5,792 nucleotides of DNA from Chloroflexota bacterium (lineage in GTDB: Bacteria > Chloroflexota > Dehalococcoidia > UBA3495), in NCBI GenBank assembly GCA_022571575.1, contig JACZXN010000130.1:1-5792 (forward strand), in the 5' to 3' direction. Below the pieces are notes generated by a model that had not been told where the DNA came from, did not search any database, and saw only the letters and a list, made by a program, of their open reading frames with translations. Numbering within the stretch: position 1 is the first letter of the stretch; the number at the start of each line of letters is the position of its first letter. Of this stretch, positions 4,699 to 5,792 are shown piece by piece. The translations under genes were made by a program, and so were the position numbers.

Positions 4699-5766
4699 AT
4701 GGAGGACGGAATCATTCGCGTCGGACTCATCGGCGCTGGGGCAAACACCCGGCTCAGACACATCCCCGGCTTTCGAGAACAGGAGGGCGTTGAGATAGTC
4801 GCCGTGGCCAACCGCAGCCGGGAGTCCGGCGAGGCAGTGGCCAGCGAGTACGAGATTCCCACGGTCTACGACAACTGGATGGAGCTGATGGAGGCCGACA
4901 ACATCGACGCGGTCTGCGTCGGCACCTGGCCCTATATGCACCGGACCCTGGTGCTGGCCGCCCTGGAGAACGACAAGCACGTGCTGACCGAGGCCCGCAT
5001 GGCCATGGACGCCCAGGAGGCCCACGACATGCTGGACGCCTCCCGCCAATTTCCCCACCTGGTGACCCAGATCGTGCCCGCGCCCCAGACGCTGCAGGTC
5101 GACCGCACCGTTCAGGACCTGATCGCCGGCGGTCACCTGGGCGAGCCACTGGCCCTGAGCCTGCGGGTCAGCGACGGACACGGCCGGGCCGACCGGGCCG
5201 ACACCTTCATGAACACCGACGCCCCGCTGCACTGGCGGCACAACCGGCAGCTCAGCGGCTACAACATCATGGGCATGGGCATCTGGTACGAGACGCTGAT
5301 GCGCTACATGGGCCCGGCGACCAAGGTGATGGCCATGACCCGGGTCTTCACCAACAGCAGGAAGGACGAGGACGGCATACTGCGCGGCATCACGGTGCCC
5401 GACCACGTGAACGTGCTCTGCGAATTCGCCTCTGGGGTCCAGGCCGATCTCAGCTGGAGCACGGTCACCGGCCTGCAGACCGGCGCGGAACTGTGGATCT
5501 TCGGCAGCGAGGGCACGATCAAGCTGGAAGGCCCGCCCTTCGACAAGGTCTTGGTTGGCAAGAATGGTGACGAAGCATTGACCGAGTTTCCCATTCCCGA
5601 CGAAAAGCGGGGCAAATGGCAGGTCGAGGCGGATTTCATCGATTCCATCCGCGGCACCGCCCCCGTGACCCACACCCCCTTCGACGTGGGCGTGCAGTAC
5701 ATGGAATTCACCGAGGCGGTCACCCGCAGCGCCCAGACCGGGCAGACGGTTTACCTGCCCTTATAA
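4699..5766 (+). CDS. Gfo/Idh/MocA-family oxidoreductase with altered catalytic motifs
   Basis: A 355-residue cytoplasmic protein of normal family length. The N-terminal NAD(P)-binding Rossmann fold is intact: IRVGLIGAGANTRLRHIPGF (6-25) with the Gly9-x-x-Gly12-x-Gly14 turn, VEIVAVANRSRE (31-42) ending the second strand, and AVCVGTWPYMH (71-81). The C-terminal alpha/beta domain runs from about 130 and includes WIFGSEGTIKLEG (266-278), a recognisable family segment. The usual E-K-P box after the fifth strand reads E98-A99-R100 (HVLTEAR), so the Lys used in catalysis is absent. The usual D-x-G-x-x-x-D/G-x-H region reads IMGMGIWYE (190-198), with Trp196 at the His position. The cofactor may bind but standard sugar dehydrogenation is doubtful. 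GGGAGGG five bases before the ATG (4687-4693) fixes the start. It stands alone here, divergent from lepB. Confidence 0.9.
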   Translation: MEDGIIRVGLIGAGANTRLRHIPGFREQEGVEIVAVANRSRESGEAVASEYEIPTVYDNWMELMEADNIDAVCVGTWPYMHRTLVLAALENDKHVLTEARMAMDAQEAHDMLDASRQFPHLVTQIVPAPQTLQVDRTVQDLIAGGHLGEPLALSLRVSDGHGRADRADTFMNTDAPLHWRHNRQLSGYNIMGMGIWYETLMRYMGPATKVMAMTRVFTNSRKDEDGILRGITVPDHVNVLCEFASGVQADLSWSTVTGLQTGAELWIFGSEGTIKLEGPPFDKVLVGKNGDEALTEFPIPDEKRGKWQVEADFIDSIRGTAPVTHTPFDVGVQYMEFTEAVTRSAQTGQTVYLPL

Positions 5767-5792
5767 CCCAATACCGGTCGGTCAATCGTTCT

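Noticed and set aside
4681..5673. 330-residue minus-strand open frame opposite the oxidoreductase
   Set aside because: The plus strand carries a full Gfo/Idh/MocA protein with a strong ribosome binding site. The antisense product is a compositionally biased Gly/Val/His sequence with no motif.

Overview
The window is GC-rich bacterial DNA with eight protein-coding genes, no RNA gene, no CRISPR array and no mobile element. One gene is cut by the left edge. The mix of a class III CoA-transferase, a pair of MaoC-type hydratase subunits, a short signal peptidase I, a Thr/Pro-linkered DUF192 lipoprotein and a Gfo/Idh/MocA oxidoreductase suggests an environmental bacterium with a large CoA-thioester catabolic repertoire. 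Chloroflexota of the Dehalococcoidia/SAR202 type is my best guess. That is inference from gene content, not from a marker gene.

Layout: three minus-strand genes fill the left part. In transcription order they are a DUF192 lipoprotein (2213-1578), a PfkB-family sugar/nucleoside kinase (1509-583) and a CaiB/BaiF CoA-transferase (491 to beyond base 1). Diverging from the lipoprotein, a plus-strand cluster runs from 2412 to 3953. It encodes two single-domain MaoC-like hydratase subunits and a small ferredoxin-fold-like protein of unknown function. This cluster converges tail to tail on signal peptidase I (4494-3976, minus), with only 22 bases between the stop codons. After a 204-base regulatory gap with AT-rich repeats, a Gfo/Idh/MocA oxidoreductase (4699-5766, plus) closes the window.

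How the parts may work together: the two MaoC subunits look complementary. The first keeps the Asp but not the His of the hydratase motif; the second keeps the His. They probably form one heteromeric (R)-specific enoyl-CoA hydratase or dehydratase, with the 89-residue protein as a co-expressed partner. The nearby CoA-transferase could activate a carboxylic acid for such a pathway, but it has its own promoter on the other strand, so that link is only proximity. The kinase, DUF192 lipoprotein and signal peptidase look like housekeeping genes.

I saw no defence, secretion or mobile system. The points most worth a second look are the oxidoreductase, which has lost both usual catalytic signatures; the split active site of the hydratase pair; the 14-base AT-rich repeats and the promoter-straddling inverted repeat before the oxidoreductase; and a 26-base tandem palindromic repeat at the convergent junction that supplies the end of the signal peptidase gene.
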